Positions 23,875 to 33,680 are shown, numbered from the stretch's first letter. The stretch: 41,522 bases of DNA from Alphaproteobacteria bacterium (GCA_009693835.1 SHWM01000015.1:1-41522), one strand, 5' to 3'. A program made the numbers and translations. The notes: generated by a model from the letters alone, not told the origin.

Positions 23875-24989
23875 TCCCGCCTCGTCCCTTCGTTCAGGCG
23901 TCGCTCAACCCGTACGGAATAGCGCGACATGGAAAAACATATGATCCAGAATATAAGCGCCGCGAACACATAGCCGGTAGCGGCGGTTTGCGGCGCAGCC
24001 CAGGTGGCGTCGGAAAAATTTACCTGAATACTGCCCAGAAAATCAAACAGCCCAACGATCATCACCAGGGTTGTATCCTTGAACAGCCCAATAAATGTAT
24101 TGACGATGCTGGGTATTACCATCCGCAGGGCCTGTGGCATGACGATCAGCAAATTGGCCTTCCAGAAACCAAGCCCCAGCGCGCTGGCCGCCTCATACTG
24201 GCCGCGCGGGATGGCCTGCAACCCCCCTCGCACGACTTCCGCCATATAGGCAGCCGAAAAAAGGGTGACGCCGATCAGCACGCGCAACAATTTGTCAAAG
24301 TTGACACCCGGCGGCAGAAATAGGGGCAGCATGACGCTGGCCATGAACAATACCGTGATCAACGGCACGCCGCGCCAGACTTCGATATAAACCACTGAAA
24401 GAAGGCGCAAAACTGGCAACTGGGACCGCCGGCCCAGCGCCAGAAATATACCGAGCGGCAGAGAGACCGTGATTCCCACCGCCGCCACTACAAATGTTAG
24501 TAGCAATCCGCCCCACAAGGACGTTTCAACAACGGGCAGGCCAAACACGCCCCCCGTTAATAAAATGAACGCCAGAATCGGATAGACCAGCACCCCGAAT
24601 AGCGCCAGATAATACCGCTTTGGCAGGCGCTCCCACATCAGCAGCGCAACGGTCAGGGCGCCAATGAAAAATACCAGATCAACCCGCCAGCGTTCCTCGA
24701 ATGTGTACCGGCCATACACGAATTGTCCTAACTTGGCCGCTACAAACGCCCAGCAGGCGCCTGCGCCCTCGACGAGGCAGGCTTCGCGCCCAGTCCCGCG
24801 CCAAACCGCATTCAGCAAGGTCCATTCAATAAAAGGGGGCACGCCAAGCCACAGGATGAACAGCCCCAGCAATGTGAGCAGCCCGTTGCCAGGTGACGAA
24901 AAAAGATTTTGACCCACCCAGCCCAAGGCGCCCACGCTAGGCGGGGGCGGGGGGGCCGCTGGCAAATAGGTGTCGCGTACGAAACTCAT
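23871..24989 (-). CDS. aapM: General L-amino acid ABC transporter permease AapM
   Basis: The 372-residue inner-membrane protein has an extended N-terminal region with two early membrane segments and the permease core at the C-terminal end. The cytoplasmic EAA loop is [19 protein letters not shown], followed by [24 protein letters not shown]. The AapM-type start and the long first half separate it from ordinary 220-residue HisM permeases. It overlaps aapQ (24986-24989) and aapP (23871-23874) by four bases each and forms a heterodimer with AapQ. Confidence 0.93.
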   Translation of the reverse strand: MSFVRDTYLPAAPPPPPSVGALGWVGQNLFSSPGNGLLTLLGLFILWLGVPPFIEWTLLNAVWRGTGREACLVEGAGACWAFVAAKLGQFVYGRYTFEERWRVDLVFFIGALTVALLMWERLPKRYYLALFGVLVYPILAFILLTGGVFGLPVVETSLWGGLLLTFVVAAVGITVSLPLGIFLALGRRSQLPVLRLLSVVYIEVWRGVPLITVLFMASVMLPLFLPPGVNFDKLLRVLIGVTLFSAAYMAEVVRGGLQAIPRGQYEAASALGLGFWKANLLIVMPQALRMVIPSIVNTFIGLFKDTTLVMIVGLFDFLGSIQVNFSDATWAAPQTAATGYVFAALIFWIICFSMSRYSVRVERRLNEGTRRE

Positions 24990-26143
24990 CGCTCCACCAG
25001 CACGATGCGAGAATTATACAGATTCATGGCAAAAGATGTCGCAAGACTGAGGCTGAGATAAACCGCCATGGTAATCGCCAGCACCTCAATGGCCTGCCCC
25101 GTCTGGTTAAGCACCGTTCCCGCAAACACAGACGCCAACTCAGGATAGGCCAGCGCCGCGGCCAGAGAAGAGTTTTTCGTCAGGTTGAGAAACTGGCTGG
25201 TCAAGGGGGGGATGATTACGCGGAGCGCCTGAGGGATCACGATCAGCCGAAGCACGTCCTTCCTGCGCAGACCGAGCGCCAGGCCCGCCTCGTTCTGCCC
25301 CCAGTTCACCGACTGAATGCCCGCCCGCACAATCTCGGCAATAAAGGCGGCGGTGTAGATGGAGAGCGCAAACAGCAGCGCAAGAAATTCAGGCATGGCC
25401 CGCAACCCGCCGCTAAAGTTGAATCCGTGCAGCTCCGGCGTTTCAAAATGCATGGGGGCCCCAGTAATCAGATAGACCAGTACAGGCAATCCTGTAAGCA
25501 AACCGGCAGTGCACCAGAGCACCGGGAGGCCGGCGCCAGCATTCGCCCTGCGCCATTGAGAATAACGCCACAGAATCAGGCTGGCGAAGACTGCGATAAC
25601 AAACGCCCATAGCACATATCCAAAGCCCGCCTCTGCAATTGGGGCGGGCATGTACAGGCCCCGATTATTCAGCAGAAATGAGCCTGCCTGCAAACTTTCG
25701 CGAGGGCGGGGAAGATTACTGAGAACCGCCGTGTACCAGAAAAGAATTTGCAGCAGCAGCGGAATGTTGCGGAAAACTTCAATGTACACGCCTGCAAGCC
25801 TGGAAAGAAGCCAGTTGGGGGACAGGCGCGCGATGCCGATGACAAATCCCAGAACCGTGGCGAGTATTATTCCAAATCCCGCCACCAGAAGAGTATTCAA
25901 AAGCGCCACCAAAAACGCCCGGCCGTAGGTCGAAGCTTCCGAATATTCGATCAGCGACTGGCTGATGCCAAAGCCCGCTGTATGCTCCAGAAAACCAAAT
26001 CCGGACGCCACATTCAACTGCCTCAGATTGTCCAGTGTATTTGAGGCCACGTTGAAAAAAAAGCCGGCGGCCAACAGAACCGCCGCCATCTGAAAAAACC
26101 AGCCCCGCACACGCGGATCGTTCCAGGGCGGCTGTTTCTGCAT
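24986..26143 (-). CDS. aapQ: General L-amino acid ABC transporter permease AapQ
   Basis: The 385-residue inner-membrane permease carries the AapQ-type first half (FNVASNTLDNLRQLNVASGF, then GFLEHTAGFGISQSLI), and in the core FRNIPLLLQILFWY and EAA loop GIQSVNWGQNEAGLALGLR, then PQALRVIIPPLTSQFLNLTK. It is the partner of AapM. The frame opens with TTG at 26152, touching the aapJ stop; I prefer the ATG at 26143, though GTG 26146 and the TTG are possible and no strong ribosome site decides it. Confidence 0.92.
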   Translation of the reverse strand: MQKQPPWNDPRVRGWFFQMAAVLLAAGFFFNVASNTLDNLRQLNVASGFGFLEHTAGFGISQSLIEYSEASTYGRAFLVALLNTLLVAGFGIILATVLGFVIGIARLSPNWLLSRLAGVYIEVFRNIPLLLQILFWYTAVLSNLPRPRESLQAGSFLLNNRGLYMPAPIAEAGFGYVLWAFVIAVFASLILWRYSQWRRANAGAGLPVLWCTAGLLTGLPVLVYLITGAPMHFETPELHGFNFSGGLRAMPEFLALLFALSIYTAAFIAEIVRAGIQSVNWGQNEAGLALGLRRKDVLRLIVIPQALRVIIPPLTSQFLNLTKNSSLAAALAYPELASVFAGTVLNQTGQAIEVLAITMAVYLSLSLATSFAMNLYNSRIVLVER

Positions 26144-26152
26144 CACGGTCAA

Positions 26153-27169
26153 TCAGCGGATGGGCGGTGCATACTGAATGCCGCCCTGGTTCCACAAGGC
26201 GTTCAGTCCACGGGGAATGCCGAGCGGAGACCCTTTTCCGACATTGCGGTCAAATATTTCCGAATAATTCCCAACCGTGCTGATGATGTTAAACGCCCAG
26301 TCGTCGGACAGACCCATGCCCTCGCCAAATTTGCCTTCCGTGCCCAACAGACGGCGAATTTCAGGATTATCACTCTCCCGCATGCCCGCCGCATTCTTGG
26401 AATCAATCTTCAACTCCTCGGCATTGATCATGGCGTACAACGACCAGCTCACAATATCGCCCCATTGATTATCGCCATGCCGGACAACGGCGCCCAACGG
26501 TTCCTTGGAAATAATTTCAGGCAGGATCATATGTTCACCGGGATCTTTCAGAGTAAGCCGGTTGGCGTACAGGCCCGAGCTGTCGGTTGTATAGGTGTCA
26601 CAACGCCCGGATTCATATGCGGCGACAACCTCATCATCTTTCTCGAACGTTATGGGCTCATATTTCATATTGTTGGATCTGAAATAATCCGCAAGCGTTA
26701 AGGAAGTCGACGTTCCCATCAGCACGCATACCGTTGCGCCATCCAGATCCTTGGCGCTTTTGACGCCTGAACTTTTTCGCACCATGAATGCCTGCCCGTC
26801 ATAATAGGTAACGCCACGAAAGTCGAATCCCAGCGCCGTGTCGCGCGACAGCGCCCAGGTTGTGTTGCGCGACAGCACATCAATCTCACCCGACTGCAGG
26901 GCGGTGAAGCGTTCCTTGGCTGAAAGCGGGGTGAACTTCACCTTTCCAGGGTCGCCAAAAATAGCCGCTGCAACGGCACGGCATAGATCCACGTCGATGC
27001 CCGTCCAATCCCCCTTGTCGTCCGGGCTCGAAAAACCTTTCAATCCCTGGCTAACGCCGCACTGCACAAATCCTTTTTTCTTAATGTCATCCAGCGTTGT
27101 CGCGTTTGCGGCAGTCATCAGGGCGACATAAATAGCCATCGGCGCCATAAACAACAATTTGCGCATCAC
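26153..27169 (-). CDS. aapJ: General L-amino acid ABC transporter substrate-binding protein
   Basis: The 338-residue periplasmic binding protein has a signal peptide (about 1-23, cleavage after TAANA) followed by TLDDIKKKGFVQCGVSQGLKG, typical of AapJ. The class 3 solute-binding fold shows in GIDVDLCRAVAAAIFGD, FTALQSGEIDVLSRNTTW and VCVLMGTSTSLTLADYF. AapJ binds a broad set of L-amino acids. It is the first aap gene, 114 bases after the histidine kinase stop, with GGGAG before its ATG, so a promoter in that gap is possible but not clear by eye. Confidence 0.95.
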   Translation of the reverse strand: MMRKLLFMAPMAIYVALMTAANATTLDDIKKKGFVQCGVSQGLKGFSSPDDKGDWTGIDVDLCRAVAAAIFGDPGKVKFTPLSAKERFTALQSGEIDVLSRNTTWALSRDTALGFDFRGVTYYDGQAFMVRKSSGVKSAKDLDGATVCVLMGTSTSLTLADYFRSNNMKYEPITFEKDDEVVAAYESGRCDTYTTDSSGLYANRLTLKDPGEHMILPEIISKEPLGAVVRHGDNQWGDIVSWSLYAMINAEELKIDSKNAAGMRESDNPEIRRLLGTEGKFGEGMGLSDDWAFNIISTVGNYSEIFDRNVGKGSPLGIPRGLNALWNQGGIQYAPPIR

Positions 27170-27277
27170 GCCAACTCCCAGTGTGATTGTTTCAGAATCA
27201 TCAGATGCTACAACGATGCACGTCGCGCAAACAGGTATTTCCGCACCGGCCAGGCCATGCGGCTCAGACCGGACGCA

Positions 27278-27294
27278 AGGAGATCACATCTCCT
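27278..27294 (-). promoter_or_regulatory. Perfect hairpin at the histidine kinase stop
   Basis: AGGAGAT (27278-27284) and ATCTCCT (27288-27294) form a 7-bp palindrome with a three-base loop that spans the kinase stop codon (27284-27286). It lacks a T run, so a simple intrinsic terminator is unlikely. It could shield or define the mRNA end between kinase and aapJ. Confidence 0.3.
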
Positions 27295-28780
27295 GCCTGG
27301 ATCGGTAACGCCGGTACCGGCCTTTGGGAAATTCATCTTCTGCGCTGGGGGGCGCGACGCCGACGGGCTCTGGTCCGGCGATCTGAACGCGGACCGCAGG
27401 GAACCTGAGGCAGACAGAAGTTCCCTCAGCCGGGCGCGATTCGATACCAACCGCGCCGCCATGCATTTCCATTAACGCCTTGGCCAGCGGCAACCCCAGC
27501 CCCGCCCCGTTTGTCTCGACCACGTTCCCAGTTACCGCCGCCCGTTCAAACGGCTGGAGCGCGCGCTGCATCTCCTCCTCGTCCATGCCCACCCCATAAT
27601 CCGTGATCATGATCTCCAGCCCGCCGTCCCCTGTCATCCCCCAGGCAACGTTGACAGTTTGACCCGGAGACGAGAATTTTACTGCGTTTTCGAGCAAGCC
27701 GGCCAGGGATTGTTTCATGCGGATGCGGTCCACGGACAGACGAAAATCGACGGTGTCCGGATCCACTTCGATTCGCACCTCCCGTGACCGGGCCAGTTGC
27801 TCCACCATGGCTATAGCCGAATGAATCAGGGCGCGCAGTCCAAACTCATCCTCTGAAAGCAGCAGGGTGCCAGATTCAATCTTTGAAAGATCAAGTATGT
27901 CGTTAATCAATGTCAGCAACTGATCCCCGCTGGCCGCGATATCACCTGCGTAATCCGCATATCTGCGATCCCCGAGGGGGCCAAATACTTCCTGCTGCAG
28001 CAGTTCGGAAAAACCGATAATTGAATTTAGCGGCGTTCGCAATTCGTGACTGATATTAGCAATAAAACGGGACTTGGCGGCGTTCGCAATCTCCGCGTCC
28101 AGCAGTGAATCCTGTAAGCGGGAAAGCATTTCCCGCCTTTCACAACGGAACAGCAGGGATTCTATCAGCGAGGCGTGGGCGGACAGCGCGCCGCGGGCGA
28201 AAATCAATCCGATCAGTGCAACGCCCGCCCACATCAAAAAATTATCAAGCTGCATCAAAAATAATAAATACAGGCTGATAGGCACGGTAATACAGGCAAT
28301 CGCGGTAATGATGGCGGATCTGAGCGGCAGATATTTAGTGACAACAAGAATATTGCCCGCCAGGGCGGCGGCTGTCAGGGCGGCATCATGTCCCAACAAG
28401 CCATTTTCCCGGAATATAAAGAACAGGCTGCTCCACGCCAGGCTGATTACGCCTATCTGCAGGGTGAACAGCCTCGCCCACAGCGGATAATCAAGCTGAA
28501 CAGCGGAACTTTTTTCATTCTGCCGCTTGAACAATAACGAGAGCGCCAAACCGGCCAAGCTGGTCACTGTTACGCCGCCCGCCCATAACAGGGCCACGCC
28601 TGGGTTGCCCGTTCCCGTGGAAATAAACCAGAGCGCGATCAGACCGGCACCCGAGATAAATATCAGGGAGTCCAGGAAGGCGCCGCTGGATAGCAGCCGT
28701 AGTTGCTCCCTGAGTATCTCTGCGGAAAAGCTACCCTGTGTATTCCGGAAAAAAATTCCGGAAAAAAAATTTTTCGACAT
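27284..28780 (-). CDS. Membrane sensor histidine kinase, orphan
   Basis: The 498-residue protein has about six membrane segments in residues 30-200 with no periplasmic sensor domain, then a HisKA dimerisation helix with phospho-acceptor His245 in [20 protein letters not shown], and an HATPase domain: N box [14 protein letters not shown]1 DYGVGMD, G2 [18 protein letters not shown]. This resembles the PdhS/DivJ/PleC style kinase core of alphaproteobacteria, which acts on the DivK/PleD network, but that is an analogy. No response regulator is adjacent. The C-terminal 40 residues after the ATPase are unstructured in appearance. ATG 28780 is reached after a 184-base gap holding the direct repeat at 28866-28895. 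Confidence 0.88.
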   Translation of the reverse strand: MSKNFFSGIFFRNTQGSFSAEILREQLRLLSSGAFLDSLIFISGAGLIALWFISTGTGNPGVALLWAGGVTVTSLAGLALSLLFKRQNEKSSAVQLDYPLWARLFTLQIGVISLAWSSLFFIFRENGLLGHDAALTAAALAGNILVVTKYLPLRSAIITAIACITVPISLYLLFLMQLDNFLMWAGVALIGLIFARGALSAHASLIESLLFRCERREMLSRLQDSLLDAEIANAAKSRFIANISHELRTPLNSIIGFSELLQQEVFGPLGDRRYADYAGDIAASGDQLLTLINDILDLSKIESGTLLLSEDEFGLRALIHSAIAMVEQLARSREVRIEVDPDTVDFRLSVDRIRMKQSLAGLLENAVKFSSPGQTVNVAWGMTGDGGLEIMITDYGVGMDEEEMQRALQPFERAAVTGNVVETNGAGLGLPLAKALMEMHGGAVGIESRPAEGTSVCLRFPAVRVQIAGPEPVGVAPPSAEDEFPKGRYRRYRSRQEM

Positions 28781-28865
28781 AATATCTTCGCCTTAAACTA
28801 TTACGCGCCTCTAATCTTTAGTGAATCAATAGCTTGTAAAATGAAGTTCAATATTCGGATGCGAT

Positions 28866-28895
28866 GTAATTAGAGAATAAGTAATCAGAGAATAA
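28866..28895. repeat. 15-bp tandem direct repeat upstream of the histidine kinase
   Basis: GTAATTAGAGAATAA (28866-28880) is followed immediately by GTAATCAGAGAATAA (28881-28895), with one difference. It lies about 86 bases before the kinase ATG and just downstream of the candidate promoter at 28913-28941 on the same strand. Direct repeats of this spacing suit a response-regulator or repressor dimer; no binding protein is known. Confidence 0.55.
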
Positions 28896-28912
28896 GTCAG
28901 TCAATGTGTAAC

Positions 28913-28941
28913 GGTAAAGTTTAATGCTGCCAGCCTGTCAA
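28913..28941 (-). promoter_or_regulatory. Candidate promoter of the histidine kinase gene
   Basis: On the minus strand TTGACA (28941-28936) is a consensus -35 box; 17 bases later TTTACC (28918-28913) is a weak -10. It is the only good -35 in the 184-base gap. The rest of the gap holds the direct repeat. Confidence 0.3.
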
Positions 28942-28964
28942 AAATTCCAACCGATTCCCAAAAA

Positions 28965-29417
28965 TCAGGCGGAAGTCAGAACAAAAACGGGTATGTCACG
29001 TGTGGTGCATTGCTGATACACCTGATAATCGGGGTACATGGCGACAAGTTTCGGCCACAGCTCGGATTTACGGGGCGCCGGGGCCACGGCGCTATTCACT
29101 TTAAGGATTTTTGACCCGACCTGGATATGCGCGCCGGGATTTTTCAGCAGATTAACCGCCCAGGCAGGCGCTGTATCCGACCCCCCATAGGAGCCAACAA
29201 TCACATAGGTCGAGCCGCTGGTATCCAGATAAAGAAGGGGCTGCGTCCGTAACAGGCCACTCTTGGCACCGGTGGTAGTCAGCAGAAGCACCGGGGAATT
29301 GAACATCCGGCCGCCAATACGTCCGCCAGACATGCGGTAGAGCCACACATGCAGCCTGGTCATCATTATGGCAAGTAAGTGGCCGAAGCCCCGTCCCTGA
29401 GGTTTTGGTGGCGCCAC
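28965..29417 (-). CDS. Nitroreductase/quinone reductase family protein (deazaflavin-dependent, DDN-like)
   Basis: The 150-residue protein belongs to the split beta-barrel family of the mycobacterial deazaflavin-dependent nitroreductase: MSGGRIGGRMFNSPVLLLTT, then TGAKSGLLRTQPLLYL and VGSYGGSDTAPAWAVNLLKN, ending with IPVFVLTS. Members commonly bind F420H2, and some bind other flavins. GTG 29417 is chosen because AAGGGGAAAGGA directly precedes it; a TTG at 29477 would add 20 residues with no ribosome site. It is divergent from fabG, in the place where fabD often stands. No F420 synthesis gene is in the window, so the cofactor is unproven. Confidence 0.8.
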   Translation of the reverse strand: MAPPKPQGRGFGHLLAIMMTRLHVWLYRMSGGRIGGRMFNSPVLLLTTTGAKSGLLRTQPLLYLDTSGSTYVIVGSYGGSDTAPAWAVNLLKNPGAHIQVGSKILKVNSAVAPAPRKSELWPKLVAMYPDYQVYQQCTTRDIPVFVLTSA

Positions 29418-29545
29418 GTCCTTTCCCCTTCGACTTATTCGTTCTACGATTAGCGCACTGTATATTGCGAAATTCAAGCGCCATGTGGGTTATAGTAGGA
29501 GAATGATTCCGGTTCCAGCCCCGAGAAATAATATTGGAGGGAGAC

Positions 29546-30283
29546 ATGTTTGATTTGACTGGCAAACACGCCCTGGTGACCGGCGCAACAGGCGGCATTG
29601 GCGGGGCGGTGGCGCGTCTGTTGCACGCGCGTGGCGCGGTTGTTGGCCTGTCCGGCACCCGCGTAGAAACGCTGAAGGAACTAGCCGCAGACCTTGGCGC
29701 GCGCACACATATCCTGCCCTGCGATCTTTCAGATGCGGCGGCGGTGGAGGCGCTGCCCAAACAGGCGGAAGAGGCGCTGGGGCAGATCGACATTCTCGTG
29801 AACAATGCAGGGCTTACCCGCGACAATCTGTTCCTGCGGATGAAGGATGCGGAATGGGACGTGGTTTTGAACGTCAACCTCACCTCCGCGTTCAAACTCT
29901 CGCGCGGGGTGTTGCGCGGCATGATGAAGCGGCGCTGGGGGCGCATTATTTCGATTACCTCGGTCGTCGGCGTGACCGGAAATCCGGGACAGGGCAATTA
30001 TGCCGCCTCCAAGGCGGGGATGATCGGGATGAGCAAAAGCCTGGCGCAGGAAATCGCCAGCCGGGGCATCACCGTCAATTGCGTGGCACCGGGCATGATC
30101 AAAACCGCCATGACAGACGCATTGGACGAGGGGCAGCGCGAACGGCTGCTAAACGTCATTCCCGCAGGCCGCCTGGGGGATAGTGCGGATGTGGCGAATT
30201 GTGTATTGTTTCTGGCCTGCGAAGAAGCGGCCTATATTACCGGCCAAACCCTACACGTAAATGGCGGTATGGCCATGATCTGA
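29546..30283 (+). CDS. fabG: 3-oxoacyl-ACP reductase
   Basis: The 245-residue SDR has TGATGGIGG (12-20), NNAG (86-89), catalytic Ser139 in ISITSVVG and Tyr152/Lys156 in NYAASKAG, plus TRDNLFLRMKDAEWD, typical of FabG. It reduces beta-ketoacyl-ACP with NADPH in each round of fatty acid elongation. ATG 29546 follows GGAGGGAG at ideal distance; an in-frame TTG at 29534 overlaps this site. acpP and fabF follow on the same strand; no fabD precedes it. Confidence 0.95.
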   Translation: MFDLTGKHALVTGATGGIGGAVARLLHARGAVVGLSGTRVETLKELAADLGARTHILPCDLSDAAAVEALPKQAEEALGQIDILVNNAGLTRDNLFLRMKDAEWDVVLNVNLTSAFKLSRGVLRGMMKRRWGRIISITSVVGVTGNPGQGNYAASKAGMIGMSKSLAQEIASRGITVNCVAPGMIKTAMTDALDEGQRERLLNVIPAGRLGDSADVANCVLFLACEEAAYITGQTLHVNGGMAMI

Positions 30284-30409
30284 GGGCAATAGCTAAGGTT
30301 CTCGCAACTGGTAATGCAAAACAAAGTATGCTACCTGCACTCCCTGAACTAAGGCAAAATAAAGGCGCCTCCTGAACGGGCCAGCTAAACTACCTGAAAG
30401 GACATTTGA

Positions 30410-30646
30410 ATGAGCGATATCGCGGCCACTGTGAAAAAGATCGTGACCGAGCATCTTGGCGTGGACTCCGAGAAGGTTGTTGAAGGCGCCAGCTTCATTG
30501 ACGATCTGGGCGCCGACAGTCTGGATACAGTTGAGCTGGTCATGGCTTTTGAAGAAGAATTCGGCGTTGAAATTCCCGACGACGCCGCCGAAAAAATTCA
30601 AACAGTTCAGGACGCCATCAATTTTCTGAAATCCGCCAAGGGCTGA
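30410..30646 (+). CDS. acpP: Acyl carrier protein
   Basis: The 78-residue acidic protein carries the phosphopantetheine attachment Ser37 in the motif [19 protein letters not shown] and the usual helix I text [16 protein letters not shown]. It carries growing acyl chains between Fab enzymes. AAGGA is seven bases before ATG 30410. The 126-base gap from fabG may hold its own promoter, as acpP is usually strongly expressed, but I cannot name a clear one. Confidence 0.97.
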   Translation: MSDIAATVKKIVTEHLGVDSEKVVEGASFIDDLGADSLDTVELVMAFEEEFGVEIPDDAAEKIQTVQDAINFLKSAKG

Positions 30647-30656
30647 TATCCAACCT

Positions 30657-31922
30657 ATGAGACGCGTTGTTGTCACCGGAATGGGCATGGTGACGCCGCT
30701 GGGCGACGGCGTAGACGTTAATTGGCGGCGTTTACTGGCGGGGCACAGCGGCGCGGGGCCGATTACGCGCTTTGACGCCTCACAGATGGCGGCGCGGATT
30801 GCCTGTGAGGTGCCCCGAGGCGATGGCAGTGACGGCACGTTCAATGCGGACACTTATCTGGCCCCCAAAGAACAGCGCCGGATGGATGATTTCATTATTT
30901 ATGGAATCGCGGCGGCCAAGCAGGCAATGAAGGATTCGGGGTGGACAGCCGCCAATGAAGAAGAGCGCTGCCGCGCCGGCGTCATGATCGGCTCCGGCAT
31001 TGGCGGCCTGCCGGGCATCGAACAGGCGTCACTGGAACTGGCGGAGCGCGGCCCGCGACGCGTAAGCCCGTTTTTTATCACCGGGCGTCTGATCAATCTT
31101 GTTTCGGGAAATATCTCCATAGAATTTGGCCTCAAGGGGCCCAATCATTCGGTTGTGACCGCCTGTGCATCGGGTTCGCACGCCATCGGGGACGCAGCCC
31201 GGCTGATACAATATGATGACGCTGACGTCATGGTGGCGGGCGGGGCGGAAGCGACTATCTGTCCCATCGGAGTGGCCGGATTTGCCGCCTGCAGGGCGCT
31301 CAGCACGGCCTTTAATGACACACCATCCCGCGGATCGCGTCCCTATGACAAGGACCGCGACGGTTTCGTGATGGGCGAGGGCTCAGGTATTGTGGTGCTG
31401 GAGGAGCTGGAACACGCAAAACGGCGCGGCGCGAAGATTTATGCCGAAATTATAGGCTATGGCCTGAGTGGGGACGCCTATCATATCACGGCGCCTGACG
31501 AGACGGGGGATGGCGGTTTTCGGGCCATGCAAATGGCGCTGAAAAAGGCCGGTATTTCACCTTCGGAAATCCAGTATGTGAATGCGCATGGAACCTCGAC
31601 GCCGCTGGGCGACGAAATAGAGCTGGGCGCAGTGACCCGCCTGTTTGGTAATGCCGCGTCTGGGCTGATCATGTCCTCGACAAAATCCTCCATCGGGCAT
31701 CTGCTGGGAGCCGCAGGTGCCGTGGAAGCCATCTATTCCATCCTCGCGATCCGCGACGGGGTCGCGCCTGCCACCATCAATCTTGATAACCCCTCTGTGG
31801 AAACACCAATCAATCTGGCCCCGAACGCACCTGTGGAACGCAAAATAGATACCGTCCTGTCCAACAGTTTCGGTTTTGGCGGCACCAACGCCTCACTGCT
31901 CATCAGCCGGGCGCGCCTGTAA
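30657..31922 (+). CDS. fabF: 3-oxoacyl-ACP synthase II
   Basis: The 421-residue condensing enzyme has the catalytic triad Cys170 (VVTACASGSHAIGDA), His311 (NAHGTSTPLGD) and His348 (SSIGHLLGAAGAVE), with GFGGTNASL near the end. It extends acyl-ACP with malonyl-ACP. It starts ten bases after acpP. The gene after it is yicC, where mltG commonly stands in related genomes. Confidence 0.96.
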   Translation: MRRVVVTGMGMVTPLGDGVDVNWRRLLAGHSGAGPITRFDASQMAARIACEVPRGDGSDGTFNADTYLAPKEQRRMDDFIIYGIAAAKQAMKDSGWTAANEEERCRAGVMIGSGIGGLPGIEQASLELAERGPRRVSPFFITGRLINLVSGNISIEFGLKGPNHSVVTACASGSHAIGDAARLIQYDDADVMVAGGAEATICPIGVAGFAACRALSTAFNDTPSRGSRPYDKDRDGFVMGEGSGIVVLEELEHAKRRGAKIYAEIIGYGLSGDAYHITAPDETGDGGFRAMQMALKKAGISPSEIQYVNAHGTSTPLGDEIELGAVTRLFGNAASGLIMSSTKSSIGHLLGAAGAVEAIYSILAIRDGVAPATINLDNPSVETPINLAPNAPVERKIDTVLSNSFGFGGTNASLLISRARL

Positions 31923-32033
31923 ATTATCGGGCCTGCACAGGATCGCCGGTCAAACGAATCGCCGCGTGATCAGATCCATCTGTGGCATAATGAGACAGAT
32001 GAAATCGCGCTAGCATGGGGAGTGAGTGCAACC

Positions 32034-32921
32034 ATGACGATAGCCAGCATGACCGGTTTTGGACATTCCGACGGGGAATATGAGGACTTTCGATGGACGT
32101 GGGAACTGCGCAGCGTCAATGGACGCGGACTTGATTTGCGGATAAGGATGCCTGCCGATTTATCCTCACTCGAAAACACCATCCGTGAGAAAACCGGACA
32201 GAAACTAAAACGCGGCAATATTCAGATAAGTTTACAGATCAGCCGAAGCGGGGGCGCAACCCAGATCAGGATCAATCCCGGCGCCCTGCAACAGGTGCTG
32301 GCCGTGTTGTCAGAAATCGAGATGCAGGCCGGTCTGGCCCCCTCAACGGCCGACGGCATCCTGAATATCCGTGGCGTTGTCGAACAGATTGAACCCGAAG
32401 AGACCGAAGCTTCGCGGGAACAAAGGCTGGCAGCGCTCCTAACGAGCTTCGATTTGGCGCTTGCCGATCTGCTGAACTCGCGTGCCGCCGAAGGCCGCAG
32501 GCTGCACGCCATTGTCTCTGGCCAGGTTACAGAAATTGCCCGTCTGACTGCCGCCAGCGCGGAACGCGCCGCCGGCGCGGTAGAGATGTTACAGGAAAGA
32601 CTGACGCAACAATTAGCCACCCTATTGGAAAACAGGGCGTCGTTATCCGAGGAACGGCTGGCGCAGGAAGTGGCGCTGCTGGCGGCCAAGGCGGACATCC
32701 GGGAGGAAATCGACCGCCTGAACGCACATGTCTCCAGCGCGCAAAGCCTCCTGAAAGAGTCAGCGCCAGTAGGACGTAAACTGGATTTTCTTATCCAGGA
32801 GTTTAACCGTGAAGCCAATACGCTGTGCTCCAAATCTCCGGATATTGCTCTCACCCGGATTGGACTGGATCTGAAGGTCCAGATCGAGCAGCTTCGTGAA
32901 CAGATACAAAATATTGAGTAG
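32034..32921 (+). CDS. yicC: YicC family endoribonuclease
   Basis: The 295-residue protein starts with IASMTGFGHSDGEYEDFRW and RSVNGRGLDLRIRMP, the YicC N-terminal signature, and ends with LDFLIQEFNREANTLCSKSPD and a helical tail, the DUF1732 part. Members in other bacteria act as RNA endonucleases. ATG 32034 is chosen; an upstream in-frame GTG (32022) overlaps the GGGGAG that would serve as ribosome site. gmk follows after eight bases, the usual pairing. Confidence 0.9.
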   Translation: MTIASMTGFGHSDGEYEDFRWTWELRSVNGRGLDLRIRMPADLSSLENTIREKTGQKLKRGNIQISLQISRSGGATQIRINPGALQQVLAVLSEIEMQAGLAPSTADGILNIRGVVEQIEPEETEASREQRLAALLTSFDLALADLLNSRAAEGRRLHAIVSGQVTEIARLTAASAERAAGAVEMLQERLTQQLATLLENRASLSEERLAQEVALLAAKADIREEIDRLNAHVSSAQSLLKESAPVGRKLDFLIQEFNREANTLCSKSPDIALTRIGLDLKVQIEQLREQIQNIE

Positions 32922-32929
32922 AGCAAAAT

Positions 32930-33568
32930 ATGGCGCGCATTAATCTTCAACGCCGCGGATTGATGCTGGTGCTTTCCTCGCCTTCAGGCGCAGGCAAGAC
33001 CACCCTGTCGCGCCTGCTGTTGGCGAGCGAGCCTGATCTAACCATGTCCGTTTCCGCCACAACCCGCCCGATGCGCCCGGGAGAAATCGAAGGCCAGGAT
33101 TATTATTTTATTTCAGAGAGCGAGTTTATCGCCCGCCGCGACCAGGGAGAGTATCTCGAACATGCGCAGGTATTTGGCAATTATTATGGCACCCCTGCAC
33201 ATAGGGTGGAAAATTCACTGAATACCGCGCGCGATGTGCTGTTCGATATCGACTGGCAGGGCACGCAACAGTTGAAAGAGCGCGCCGGCAAGGATCTGGT
33301 TTCGGTGTTTATATTGCCGCCGTCGCGGGGCGAACTGCATAAACGCCTCACCACGCGGGCACAGGACAGCGCGGATGTGGTTTCCACCCGCATGGCCAGG
33401 GCGTCGGACGAGATGAGCCACTGGCCGGAATATGATTATATCGTGGTCAATGATGAGGTCGAGAAGGCGCACCAGCAGTTGCGCGCGATTCTGACCGCCG
33501 AACGCTTGCGGCGCGACCGCCAGACCGGCCTGCATGAATTTGTAAGGCAGCTTCGCGAGGCCGAATAG
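32930..33568 (+). CDS. gmk: Guanylate kinase
   Basis: The 212-residue enzyme converts GMP to GDP with ATP. It has the P-loop SSPSGAGKTT (16-25), the GMP-binding SATTRPMRPGEIEGQDYYFI and IDWQGTQQLKE, and a helical lid with RLTTRAQDS-like text around 135-145. It is coupled to yicC. The 112 bases after it, up to the convergent Sel1 gene, contain a palindrome AAAGCGCTTT (33617-33626) but no clear terminator. Confidence 0.95.
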   Translation: MARINLQRRGLMLVLSSPSGAGKTTLSRLLLASEPDLTMSVSATTRPMRPGEIEGQDYYFISESEFIARRDQGEYLEHAQVFGNYYGTPAHRVENSLNTARDVLFDIDWQGTQQLKERAGKDLVSVFILPPSRGELHKRLTTRAQDSADVVSTRMARASDEMSHWPEYDYIVVNDEVEKAHQQLRAILTAERLRRDRQTGLHEFVRQLREAE

Positions 33569-33680
33569 CATTGTTGACCTGCGCGAGCCTCCATGCAGAC
33601 CTAACTTTTTAACATAAAAGCGCTTTCCAATGCTCTGATGTCAGAATGAAATTTGTTAAGTCAGGATATTGGGCGCGGAT

